Source of the DNA: Clostridia bacterium
Lineage (GTDB): Bacteria; Bacillota_E; SLMV01; PUMD01
NCBI GenBank assembly: GCA_007128555.1
Contig: SKXF01000271.1
Span: 1-7,967 of the forward strand
Direction: 5' to 3'
DNA: 7,967 nucleotides
Below the pieces are notes generated by a model that worked only from the letters and a program-made list of their open reading frames with translations, was not told the DNA's origin and did not search any database. The position numbers and the translations under genes are program-made. This document shows positions 1 to 6,571 of the stretch, one piece after another (the stretch's first letter is position 1; each line of letters begins with the position of its first letter).

Positions 1-312
1 ACCCTGTCCGCTAAACTCCTGGCGGACGAAAATTTCGTAGATCTCGGCCTCATACTCACCGGGATGCTCATTGTTGGGTCCGGCTACCACGTATCCCGCC
101 ACAACACCCTTCACCTCGGCCAGGTCGAGCATCCGGGGATACTCGTCGCTGGTCAGGAAGTCCAGGCACCCCCTGGCCTCCTCTTCGTAATCGAGGGAAA
201 GGAGGTGTGCCTCGGGTACAAGGCCCCTGTAGGCTGTCCTCCAGGTATCCACATACACTCTTGCAATGGCATGTGCATCTTCAATCGATGCCCCTCGAAA
301 CCTGACGTGCAT
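1..312 (-). CDS. GNAT-family N-acetyltransferase, partial (C-terminus beyond left edge)
   Basis: This gene reads leftward from ATG at 312-310 and is open to base 1, giving 104 residues with no stop, so its C-terminal third or so is missing. The N-terminus has the pattern common in GNAT acetyltransferases: an opening strand (MHVRFRGAS), then DAHAIARVYVDTWRTAYRGLVPE at residues 12-34, which matches the 'DA..IA.v...tWr.aYrG..p' helix of this family. Residues 69-78 (GVVAGYVVAG) fit the strand-turn-strand that follows, and IYEIFVRQEFSGQG at 91-104 runs into the acetyl-CoA pyrophosphate loop (R/Q-x-x-G-x-G/A), which the window edge cuts. A G-rich Shine-Dalgarno (GAGGGGG, about 319-325) precedes the ATG. 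GNAT enzymes transfer acetyl from acetyl-CoA to an amine; the substrate cannot be read from the sequence. It is divergent from the MATE gene. Confidence 0.85.
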   Translation of the reverse strand, partial: MHVRFRGASIEDAHAIARVYVDTWRTAYRGLVPEAHLLSLDYEEEARGCLDFLTSDEYPRMLDLAEVKGVVAGYVVAGPNNEHPGEYEAEIYEIFVRQEFSGQG

Positions 313-457
313 GATTCCCCCCCTCGTCCGAAGGAGCAGGACCGGGGCCTGCACAACTCCATGGAAACCCCAGATCCGCCCACTATGAACCAATACCCTG
401 TCCGCATAGAATATCCTTCTTCAGCCTTTTCAAGGCAGTCCCCTTTTCAGTGCCGAC

Positions 458-463
458 TATGAT
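458..463 (+). promoter_or_regulatory. Possible -10 box (TATGAT) before the MATE gene
   Basis: TATGAT matches five of six bases of the sigma-70/SigA -10 consensus and lies in the 156-nt divergent gap between the GNAT and MATE genes. No convincing -35 hexamer sits 16-18 nt upstream, so this is weak. If it is real, transcription would begin near 470, which would favour the downstream ATG at 532 as the MATE start. The rest of the gap (313-457) shows no terminator or clear operator. Confidence 0.2.
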
Positions 464-468
464 ATCAT

Positions 469-1881
469 ATGGGCCATGATCCATTCCTTAGTCATGAATC
501 GGCGGGGGTTACACTGGCACAGTATAGGAAAATGAAGAAAACCGAGATTGCCCGGACTCCGGTCGATCGATCACATATCATGGCGCTTGCCTGGCCCGCG
601 ATAGGGGAAATGTCCCTTCACATGCTGGCCTGGATCGTAGATACGGCCATGGTGGGACGGCTAGGTGCCGGCGCTCTCAGCGCCGTGGGCCTGGGAGGAC
701 AGGTCTACTTCTCCATCATTTTCTTTCTCGGAGCCATTGGCATCGGAATCACCGCCCTGGTCGCCAGGCGCAAGGGCGCTGGAGACAACACGGCGGCAGC
801 CCATATCGCCCAGCAGGGACTCATGCTGGCCCTGGTGCTGGGTGCCGTGGCAGCCGTGACGCTCCGCCTGGCCACGCCCCATGTATTCGCCCTGGTCGGG
901 TTCGCCCCCGACGTCAGTGCCATGGGTGAAGGATACCTGGGAACTCTGGCAATCGGGGGAATCTTCTTTTTGCCCAAGATAGCGGCCAACAGCACCATGC
1001 GGGGGCTGGGAGACACCCGAACCCCCCTGTATGTGACCATCATCACCAACGTCATCAATGTTGTCGGCGACTACCTCCTGATTTTCGGCAGGTTAGGGTT
1101 CCCGGCCATGGGCGTGACGGGGGCTGCGGTCGCCCTGGTGGTGGCGCAGGGCGTCGGCACCGCGGTGGCCCTCTATGCTCTCTTCCGCCGGCGAGACATT
1201 CAGATCCACATCAAATCCCTGGTCCACCCTCACGTCCCCACCATCCGGAAGATTGCTGCGCTATCCCTTCCGGCGGGAATTGAGACCCTGCTCCGAGATG
1301 GAGCCCGAACCCTGACCACCTTCGTGATCGCCACCATGGGAACGGTTTCCATGGCTGCGCAGCAGGTGACGGTGGCTGCGGAGTCTCTCTCCTTCATGCC
1401 CGGGTACGGTTTCGCTATTGCCGCCAGCATCCTCACCGGGCACAGCCTTGGAGCGAAGGATCCGGGCAGGGCCGAGGAAAGCACCTACCAGGCCTCAACT
1501 CTTGCCATGTACGTCATGGGGGGTATGGGAGTACTGTTTCTTCTGTTCCCCGGGGTGTTTATCCGCATTTTCACCGACGACCCAGAGGTCGTGGCTCTCG
1601 GAAGCTGGTGCCTGCGCGTGGCTGCCCTGATGCAGCCCGCCATGGCTGCAGCCGACGTGTACGTGGGCTCCCTGCGTGGAGCCGGTGATACCCGGACCGC
1701 CATGTACGTTTCGGGCCTCGGATCGTGGGTCATACGAGTGCCGCTGATCCTCGTCGCCGTGTACGTACTCGATCTCTCCCTCATCGCGATCTGGGTCGTG
1801 GTGCTCATTGAGCAGATCATCCGGGCACTGGTCACCCGATGGATTTTCAAACGGGGACACTGGAAGACGCTGGACATCTAG
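469..1881 (+). CDS. MATE-family multidrug/cation efflux transporter
   Basis: A 470-residue polytopic inner-membrane protein of the MATE (NorM/DinF-like) family, which exports drugs or metabolites in exchange for Na+ or H+. The body is nearly continuous hydrophobic helices, consistent with the family's 12 segments in two six-helix halves. The signature RGLGDTRTP lies at residues 178-186, followed by the typical 'ITNVINVVGDYLLIFG'. The matching RGAGDTRTA in the second half at 403-411 shows the internal two-fold repeat. The N-terminal 'LAWPAIGEMSLHMLAWIVDTAMVGRLGAGALSAVGL' is also characteristic. The ATG at 469 has no Shine-Dalgarno. The in-frame ATG at 532 (MKKTEIARTP, 449 residues) gives a more usual family length and drops a non-conserved N-terminal tail, but its AGGA lies only 2 nt upstream, so the start is unsettled. 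It is followed by a 247-nt gap and is probably its own transcription unit. The substrate is not predictable. Confidence 0.95.
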   Translation: MGHDPFLSHESAGVTLAQYRKMKKTEIARTPVDRSHIMALAWPAIGEMSLHMLAWIVDTAMVGRLGAGALSAVGLGGQVYFSIIFFLGAIGIGITALVARRKGAGDNTAAAHIAQQGLMLALVLGAVAAVTLRLATPHVFALVGFAPDVSAMGEGYLGTLAIGGIFFLPKIAANSTMRGLGDTRTPLYVTIITNVINVVGDYLLIFGRLGFPAMGVTGAAVALVVAQGVGTAVALYALFRRRDIQIHIKSLVHPHVPTIRKIAALSLPAGIETLLRDGARTLTTFVIATMGTVSMAAQQVTVAAESLSFMPGYGFAIAASILTGHSLGAKDPGRAEESTYQASTLAMYVMGGMGVLFLLFPGVFIRIFTDDPEVVALGSWCLRVAALMQPAMAAADVYVGSLRGAGDTRTAMYVSGLGSWVIRVPLILVAVYVLDLSLIAIWVVVLIEQIIRALVTRWIFKRGHWKTLDI

Positions 1882-2061
1882 GTCGGAAGACAGATGCCCT
1901 ATGCCAGGTTGATCCGGGGCCGGATGAGAATCGATCACGGAATCACCCTTCCCACCTGGCAGAATCCACCTCGAAAATGCTTGCAGCCACTGGGCCGCTC
2001 ACCCCCCAGGAGCACACCCGTTGCCCCGGGCGGATATCTGCAGTGGTCTCAATGAAAAGGT

Positions 2062-2067
2062 TATAAT
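2062..2067 (+). promoter_or_regulatory. Probable -10 box (TATAAT) for the mobA-fdhD operon
   Basis: A perfect TATAAT lies 61 nt upstream of the mobA start, in an AT-rich dip (ATGAAAAGGTTATAATGAG) within the otherwise GC-rich gap 1882-2128. The 16-19 nt spacing window upstream (about 2037-2045, TCTGCAGTG) holds no good -35 match. This could be a weak or activator-dependent promoter, or coincidence. A start near 2074 would leave a leader of about 55 nt. The rest of the gap shows no gene and no U-tract terminator for the MATE gene. Confidence 0.4.
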
Positions 2068-2112
2068 GAGTAGGCACGTCAACGAAGATCGGCTGACTCC
2101 GAGTGCATGATC

Positions 2113-2120
2113 AGGGGAGG
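2113..2120 (+). promoter_or_regulatory. Strong Shine-Dalgarno deciding a TTG start for mobA
   Basis: AGGGGAGG sits 8 nt before the TTG at 2129-2131, the ideal distance. It is the reason for choosing this rare start over the in-frame GTG at 2150, which would be 29 nt away from it. No in-frame ATG is near. Confidence 0.7.
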
Positions 2121-2128
2121 GATCGTAC

Positions 2129-2767
2129 TTGCAGAGCAGTGATCGCTCAGTGACAGGCATCATACTGGCCGGGGGCAGGGGAAGACGCCTTGGAGGTGTG
2201 GACAAAGCCTTCATACGCCTGGAGAAGACCCCGATGATCGAAAGGGTACTGGAGGTCGTCACAGAAGTATGCGACGACATCATTGTGGTCTCCCGGTCAC
2301 ACGAGGACTATCTACATTATGACGTCCGGTCGGTCGAAGACCTCGTACCGGGTACAGGCCCACTGGGCGGTCTCTACACGGGGCTGAAGGCGTCGAACAG
2401 CTCGATCAACTTCGTCGTGGCCTGCGACATGCCCTTTCTGAATCGTAAGTTCATTCAATACATGGTTGACCGCTTCGGCTCTACGGACATCGTGATCCCT
2501 CGCCTGAACGGCTTCCTGGAGCCTCTGCACGCCCTGTACTCCAGGGCCTGCATCCCTGCCATCGAGGACAACCTGGAAGCCGGGGAGCGAAAGCTGAAGA
2601 GTTTCTTTCACCAGGTATCGATCACCGTCGTCGAGGAACATATGATCACCCCCTTCGATCCCGATCTCCGGATGTTCACCAACATCAACAACTCAGATGA
2701 CATGAGGGCCGCTGAAGAAAGGATGCATGCAGATGAACGACCGCACCGTTGCCATGGATGTGACTAG
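2129..2767 (+). CDS. mobA: Molybdenum cofactor guanylyltransferase MobA
   Basis: A cytoplasmic nucleotidyltransferase (212 residues; the family is usually about 190-210) that transfers GMP from GTP to Mo-molybdopterin, giving the guanine dinucleotide form (MGD) used by DMSO-reductase-family enzymes such as formate dehydrogenase. Motifs in order: the GTP-binding loop LAGGRGRRLGGVDKAF at 13-28, with K26 in the conserved 'xDK' position; GTGPLGGLYTGL at 75-86; the metal-site region VVACDMPFL at 96-104, with D100; EPLHALYSR at 131-139; and FTNINNSDDMRAAE at 183-196, matching the family's 'NiNTpeDl'. Translation starts at TTG. The 3' end overlaps fdhD by 35 nt in another frame, which suggests translational coupling. 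The overlap-encoded tail (residues 200-212) ends in CHGCD and lies past the conserved fold, so the two cysteines are probably incidental. Confidence 0.92.
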   Translation: MQSSDRSVTGIILAGGRGRRLGGVDKAFIRLEKTPMIERVLEVVTEVCDDIIVVSRSHEDYLHYDVRSVEDLVPGTGPLGGLYTGLKASNSSINFVVACDMPFLNRKFIQYMVDRFGSTDIVIPRLNGFLEPLHALYSRACIPAIEDNLEAGERKLKSFFHQVSITVVEEHMITPFDPDLRMFTNINNSDDMRAAEERMHADERPHRCHGCD

Positions 2768-3458
2768 GTACTCCCAGGGAACTTCGTCCCTCATGAAGGA
2801 AACGGTGCCTATCGAGGCACCCGTCCAGCTGATCCTCAATGAAAGACCCCTGGCTAATTTCTCCTGCACTCCAAGGGAACTGGAGTATCTCGGGGTGGGT
2901 CATCTCGTTTCCAGGGGCCTACTCACGGAGCCAGGGCAGTTGATCTCGGTCGAGACGGCCAGGGGGCCCGACCTCACAGAGATCCGGATCAGGACCAGCG
3001 ACGATCGCGATCCCGTAGATCATCAATCAGGTTCGTCCATCCGGGACAAGCAGCAGCTGGTGACGGTTGATCATCTCCTGGCCTCGGTCGCATTTTTAAA
3101 GCAGAGATCGCCCTTCTTTCGCGAGACCGGTTCCGCACATCGGACCATCGTGTTCCAGGGAGACCGCCTGGTAGCTGACCACGAGGACATCGCCCGCCAC
3201 AACACCCTGGACAAGGTCCTCGGACGATTCTTCTGTGACCAGGTCCCGACGGACGGAACCATCCTCTGCACCACGGGCCGGCTTTTCTACCAGATCGTGT
3301 CCAAGGGCGCAGCCGGCCAGTTCCCGATAATCGTGTCCAAGGGCGCAGCCACAGACCGGGCCGTGAGACTGGCGGAAGGGGCAGGGATCACCCTCGTCGG
3401 CTTTGCCCGGGGAGACCGCTTCAACATCTACTGTCATGCCCAGAGAATAACCGCCTGA
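2733..3458 (+). CDS. fdhD: FdhD-family formate dehydrogenase accessory protein (lacks the CxxC motif)
   Basis: FdhD proteins carry sulfur from a cysteine desulfurase to the bis-MGD cofactor of formate dehydrogenase, making the terminal sulfido ligand. The 241-residue protein (numbered from ATG 2733) shows the family landmarks: ETVPIEAPVQLILNERPL near 23-40; SCTPRELEYLGVGHL at 44-58 (family 'CTP.dleeLavGfL'); FFRETGSAH at 128-136; EDIARHNTLDKVLG at 151-164 (family 'EDiGRHNAvDKviG'); and GITLVGFARGDRFNIYCHAQRI at the C-terminus. The cysteine pair seen in E. coli FdhD (C121, C124) is absent: there is no cysteine between C45 and C168. ATG 2733 is chosen because AAGGA (2719-2723) is 9 nt away; ATG 2727 is in frame but too close to it. 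The gene overlaps mobA, fitting joint cofactor maturation. The family call is firm; sulfurtransferase activity is uncertain. Confidence 0.9.
   Translation: MNDRTVAMDVTRYSQGTSSLMKETVPIEAPVQLILNERPLANFSCTPRELEYLGVGHLVSRGLLTEPGQLISVETARGPDLTEIRIRTSDDRDPVDHQSGSSIRDKQQLVTVDHLLASVAFLKQRSPFFRETGSAHRTIVFQGDRLVADHEDIARHNTLDKVLGRFFCDQVPTDGTILCTTGRLFYQIVSKGAAGQFPIIVSKGAATDRAVRLAEGAGITLVGFARGDRFNIYCHAQRITA
3294..3350 (+). repeat. Two exact 21-bp direct repeats inside fdhD
   Basis: Bases 3294-3314 and 3330-3350 are identical, 36 bp apart start to start and in the same frame. Each encodes IVSKGAA, giving IVSKGAAGQFPIIVSKGAAT. Identity includes the third codon positions. The second copy occupies the place of the usual 'SAPT' motif of FdhD, here KGAAT. 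The alignment with other FdhD proteins as I recall them needs no insertion, so this looks more like templated copying than a simple tandem expansion. Confidence 0.85.
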
Positions 3459-3483
3459 CGGAACATGGATATATTGCCAACCT

Positions 3484-3530
3484 CCAGGGGCAGGAGCCCT
3501 GGGAAGGGTGGCGAAAGCCCCCTCGAGGGG
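3484..3530 (+). other. Two short inverted repeats in the fdhD-DUF1648 gap
   Basis: CCAGGG (3484-3489) can pair with CCCTGG (3497-3502) across a 7-nt loop, and CCCCTCGAGGGG (3519-3530) is a perfect 12-bp palindrome. Neither is followed by a U-tract, so they are not standard terminators. They lie between the fdhD stop and the preferred GTG start at 3543, and the second overlaps the Shine-Dalgarno of that start. The structural role is a guess. Confidence 0.35.
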
Positions 3531-3532
3531 AG
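3526..3532 (+). promoter_or_regulatory. Shine-Dalgarno favouring GTG 3543 for the DUF1648 gene
   Basis: AGGGGAG lies 10 nt before GTG 3543. The alternative ATG at 3465 is preceded only by CTGACGGAAC, with no clear ribosome binding site. Confidence 0.5.
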
Positions 3533-3542
3533 CATTGATCCA

Positions 3543-4076
3543 GTGAACCACGGGAGCCTGAGACAGAATCTATTCCGAATATTTTGCTTCCTGGGAGGGG
3601 GACTCGTGCTTCTAACCTGGACTCTGAGCCTTCTGTACTACCCGGCACTTCCCGATGAGATCCCGGTTCTTCTCGACGCCGAGGGTGTGCCAACCCACCT
3701 GACAGACAAAACAGCAGCCGGGGTATTCATGACGCCCTTCCTCGAGACCGTTGTGTTCCTACTGCTCCTGGGCGTGTACTACCTGGCCACCCACCTCAGG
3801 GACTTGCGTGAGCTCTGCACCTGGCCGGGAAGCACGTACCTGAGCAATGACGTTACCGATAGGATTCGGAATGGCATCCTACTGTGGATCCTGTCACTGG
3901 GCCTGGTTGGGCTGGCGTGGATCTCGCACCGTCACCACGTATCCCTTCAGATCATGAGGATGCAACGCTACCGCGCAGTCTCTGCGGAGACGACCTTCCT
4001 TTCTGTCCTCTTCTGGGCATTGGCAATCGCCATGACCGCTCACCTGTTCATCCTTGTACGTCGGGGCAGCCGCTGA
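3543..4076 (+). CDS. DUF1648-domain membrane protein, function unknown
   Basis: A predicted integral membrane protein of 177 residues from GTG 3543, or 203 if the in-frame ATG at 3465 is used. Counted from ATG 3465, hydrophobic helices fall at about 39-59, 86-108, 138-153 and 178-198. Between helices 1 and 2 is YYPALPDEIPVLLDAEGVPTHLTDK, matching the DUF1648 pattern 'yp.LPd.iP.hf...G.pd.w..K' found at the N-terminus of SdpI-type membrane proteins. The 26 extra residues from ATG 3465 are hydrophilic, G/S/P-rich and have no Shine-Dalgarno, so GTG 3543 is preferred. It follows fdhD on the same strand and is probably co-transcribed with mobA-fdhD. No known molybdenum role attaches to this domain; SdpI-like proteins are known in immunity to a toxic peptide, but this is too short and too different to assign that. 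The next gene is convergent, 6 nt away. Confidence 0.8.
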   Translation: MNHGSLRQNLFRIFCFLGGGLVLLTWTLSLLYYPALPDEIPVLLDAEGVPTHLTDKTAAGVFMTPFLETVVFLLLLGVYYLATHLRDLRELCTWPGSTYLSNDVTDRIRNGILLWILSLGLVGLAWISHRHHVSLQIMRMQRYRAVSAETTFLSVLFWALAIAMTAHLFILVRRGSR

Positions 4077-4082
4077 CTGCAC

Positions 4083-5162
4083 TCACACCCGAACCTTGCC
4101 CAGGTACTCCGAGGTGAAAGCAGCTAAAAGAGAAGAGTATCCGCGGACCGTGAACCGTAGAACGTCTCCAACCTCGGTGGAACCGTCAGCGTTTTCAACA
4201 TCGAGAATCATGTGATCCGACGAGGCACCCAGGATCCTTACGCCCTTCATCTCTGGCCTGAGGCCCTCGGGCACAACATCCTGACGCCCCACAGCCACGA
4301 TGGCCCGTCGATGCAGCCCGCAATCTTCGAATACGGGAAGATTGCCGAAGGCATCCTGACCCAGATCTCCAATGGGCATTGAGGGTTTCACCCGGGCCTC
4401 GATGACCTCTGCACAGACCGTGAAGACATCATCTGCCGTTCCCGGGATGCAGGTGCGTTCGACGCTTTCACAGCCCAGGAGTAGGGCCTCACCGATGCGA
4501 AGATGGTTGATCCCATCGGGCATCTGGCCAGACTCCAACAGCAACCAGTTGGCCGAGTTGCCCCCCGACACGAGATCGATTGGGTGTCCGAGGATCTCTG
4601 AGGCCATCTCGCGGCTATCGAGAAGTGCCCGCATGTTCTCCTCTTGTGGCCGAACCCCACCGTAGCAGGCAAGATTGGTGCCCACTCCCCTGACGTCGAG
4701 ATGGGGCATCTCCCGTACTTGCTTACAGGTTTCTGCCAGCTCATCGGGCCACATGCCCTCGCGCAGGTCGCCCACATCCACCATGAGAATGGCGCCATGG
4801 GTTGTTCCCGCGCGGCCGGCGGCAGCATCCAGGGCACGGAGGGTGGTGATATCACTGTTGAGGCTGAGGTCGGCCCATCGGACCACCTCGTCGACCTGTG
4901 AATGCATGGGCAACCGGAGGAGAACAAGTTCCACCTCGGGAGCCTGTTTGCGGATGCTGCGGAGGTTTCGCAGGCGAGAATCGCCAAGACTGGAGCAACC
5001 AGCGCGAACCAGGGTCTGAACGACCACCGGGTGGGCACAGGTCACCTTGGTGACAGCCGTGACATCAATCCCCTCGGCCAGGCAGGTCTCCAGGATCACC
5101 CTGGCATTCTGAAAGAGTCTGTCGGTGTTAATCTCAACCCGTGGATATCGCTGCATATTCAT
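4083..5162 (-). CDS. orr: Ornithine racemase Orr (PLP-dependent, alanine racemase-like fold)
   Basis: Interconverts L- and D-ornithine, feeding D-ornithine to the 4,5-aminomutase encoded two genes upstream. The 359-residue length agrees with characterised Orr, which is a fold-type III PLP enzyme. K39 in VTAVTKVTCAHP is the expected Schiff-base lysine. Other family landmarks are SSLGDSRLRNL at 57-67; RLPM at 83-86; SLNSD at 100-104; VDVGDLREGMW at 128-138; GVGTNLACYGGVRP at 159-172; SGGNSANW at 199-206, a probable PLP-phosphate contact; and INHLRIGEALLLG at 218-230. A start at 5162 (MNMQRYP) leaves 4 nt after the GGGGG ribosome site (5167-5171), while ATG 5156 leaves 10 nt, so the true start may be the latter. 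It lies 34 nt after the GlmL-like gene and is probably the last gene of the operon. A related amino acid racemase (lysine or similar) is possible by family, but the neighbours make ornithine the likely substrate. Confidence 0.92.
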   Translation of the reverse strand: MNMQRYPRVEINTDRLFQNARVILETCLAEGIDVTAVTKVTCAHPVVVQTLVRAGCSSLGDSRLRNLRSIRKQAPEVELVLLRLPMHSQVDEVVRWADLSLNSDITTLRALDAAAGRAGTTHGAILMVDVGDLREGMWPDELAETCKQVREMPHLDVRGVGTNLACYGGVRPQEENMRALLDSREMASEILGHPIDLVSGGNSANWLLLESGQMPDGINHLRIGEALLLGCESVERTCIPGTADDVFTVCAEVIEARVKPSMPIGDLGQDAFGNLPVFEDCGLHRRAIVAVGRQDVVPEGLRPEMKGVRILGASSDHMILDVENADGSTEVGDVLRFTVRGYSSLLAAFTSEYLGKVRV

Positions 5163-5196
5163 CTCGCCCCCAAAAATGGCTGTTGCCGTGGATTAC

Positions 5197-6549
5197 TCAG
5201 TCGAACTCGGCCCCGAGGGAACCCGCCAGGAGTCGACGGGCAGCCTCCGGGTATCGGCGCGATAGTACCCCGAGGGCAGCCATGATATACTCCTCGTCCA
5301 CCAGCACGGTCGCCTCCTTTGGATAAAGGGCCAGGGGCTCGTGCTTCGCGCACAGATTGTTCAAGATATCTCGCCCCGCGGGCAACCGCGTGAGGGCACC
5401 GCCGGTCCCTATGACCCATCTAACCTGCGTCAGGTCCTTGCCTTCGGCCACCGTCGTTCGCCCTGCCGGCCCATACAGATGGCGAAGCCGTCCGGCATGT
5501 CGGCTCATCGCGACCTCTGCAGCCTCCAGCGCCAGGCGGGTGACCAACTCGACCTCCTGCTGGCTCACCGGAATCTGCGGCAAGTTCTCCATGACCCTTC
5601 CCACGGGGAACCCCAGTTCCTCGCTCAGACCCTCCTCGCCCATGCGCTGAACCAGGTTGGCGGCATTGACGTAGACGCCCAGGTCTCCCTCGACCGTCCG
5701 CTTCGCCTTGGGCTCGGGAGCAATGAGCATGCGTGCGACCTCTTCGGACCCCATCGTCACCGAATGCACGTCCGTGGTTGCACCCCCAACATCAAGGACC
5801 ACCAGGTCCCCAGCGACATCGTACAGCACCTTCGCTGCCTCCATCACCGCCCCGGGCGTTGGCATCAGGTCACCGGCCACCATCTCGCGTACGCGGCCCA
5901 TCCCGGGAGCCGTGACGATATGACGCTCAAATACTTCCTGGATAACCCTTCGAGTGGGTTCAACGTTGAGCTGATCGATCCGCGGATACACGTTGTCAAC
6001 CAGGTACGTGTCCGGACCGAGGATATCACGTATGTCATCGCGACAGGCGGTGTTACCTGCATAAATCACCGGAACCTGCAAATCCAGGCTGGCCAGCTTG
6101 TGTGCATTGCTGATCGCGGTGTTCTTCTCACCGTAATCAACGCCCCCGGCCAGAAGGACAATATTGGGCCGGGTGTCTTCCAGGCGTTTCAGGTCGGAAT
6201 CACTGAGGTCTCCAGCCGTGACCATTTTCACCACGGCGCCGGCACCGAGGGCGGCTTCATTAGCAGCCTTGACCGTCATGTCATATACCAGCCCGTGAAC
6301 GGTCATCCTGAGGCCCCCTGCAGCGCTGGAGGAAGCCAGCATCAATTCCCAGTCTAGCTTCTCGGCTCCGAGAAGGCGTCTGAGGGCCTCCACCGCTCCG
6401 TTGAGCCCCTGCAGGACATCGCCCTCCTCGACCGTGGTGGGTGACATGGCCTGCCCTAGGTATCGGGGCTCCTCTGTGGCCAGCCGGTCGAAAGCATTAA
6501 CCACAGTCGTCGTACTGCCAATCTCGGCAACAAGGACATCTACGTGCAC
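5197..6549 (-). CDS. GlmL-related ornithine degradation protein (ASKHA ATPase fold, putative aminomutase reactivase)
   Basis: A 450-residue member of the GlmL/MutL family, named for the gene between the subunits of clostridial glutamate mutase (not the DNA-repair MutL). It has the actin/Hsp70-like nucleotide-binding pattern: phosphate-1 loop EIGSTTT at 9-15; phosphate-2 loop LDVGGATTDVHS at 252-263, with D253 and D260; and adenosine motif IGTGGALTRLP at 380-390. LLAGGVDYGEKNTAISNAHKLA is also typical of the family. It starts at GTG, 6 nt after a strong GGAGG. Family members accompany B12-dependent mutases, and the usual proposal, an inference here, is ATP-driven exchange of damaged cobalamin or refolding of the mutase. 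It sits between oraE and orr, an arrangement consistent with ornithine-fermentation clusters. Sequence features look intact. Confidence 0.92.
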   Translation of the reverse strand: MHVDVLVAEIGSTTTVVNAFDRLATEEPRYLGQAMSPTTVEEGDVLQGLNGAVEALRRLLGAEKLDWELMLASSSAAGGLRMTVHGLVYDMTVKAANEAALGAGAVVKMVTAGDLSDSDLKRLEDTRPNIVLLAGGVDYGEKNTAISNAHKLASLDLQVPVIYAGNTACRDDIRDILGPDTYLVDNVYPRIDQLNVEPTRRVIQEVFERHIVTAPGMGRVREMVAGDLMPTPGAVMEAAKVLYDVAGDLVVLDVGGATTDVHSVTMGSEEVARMLIAPEPKAKRTVEGDLGVYVNAANLVQRMGEEGLSEELGFPVGRVMENLPQIPVSQQEVELVTRLALEAAEVAMSRHAGRLRHLYGPAGRTTVAEGKDLTQVRWVIGTGGALTRLPAGRDILNNLCAKHEPLALYPKEATVLVDEEYIMAALGVLSRRYPEAARRLLAGSLGAEFD

Positions 6550-6555
6550 AATTTC

Positions 6556-6560
6556 CCTCC
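6556..6560 (-). promoter_or_regulatory. Shine-Dalgarno GGAGG setting a GTG start for the GlmL-like gene
   Basis: On the minus strand GGAGG is followed by 6 nt (GAAATT) and GTG at 6549-6547. The reading frame begins HVDVLVAEIGS, so the first ATPase strand is complete from this start. The site lies 11 nt downstream of a strong palindrome (6572-6599). Confidence 0.75.
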
Positions 6561-6571
6561 AGCCTCACCCC

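Noticed and set aside
64..462. 132-codon + strand frame in the left region, and an 84-codon minus frame at 153-407
   Set aside because: Both overlap the GNAT gene in other frames; their translations are low-complexity-like and match nothing I recognise.
997..1710. Similar RGxGDTRT segments in the MATE gene as a recent duplication
   Set aside because: This is the ancient two-fold repeat found in all MATE transporters; the DNA of the two copies has diverged.
1902..1961. 8-bp inverted repeat TGCCAGGT / ACCTGGCA after the MATE gene as a terminator
   Set aside because: The arms are separated by 44 nt and there is no U-tract; chance pairing is likely.
1882..2128. A molybdenum cofactor riboswitch upstream of mobA
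   Set aside because: The presumed leader after the TATAAT box is only about 55 nt, too short for the known motif, and I could not find its conserved stems.
5341..6357. 338-codon open frame on the + strand, antisense to the GlmL-like gene
   Set aside because: The opposite strand encodes a protein with all ASKHA motifs. The antisense translation is rich in H, R, P and Q, shows no recognisable domain, and reflects GC-rich codon bias.
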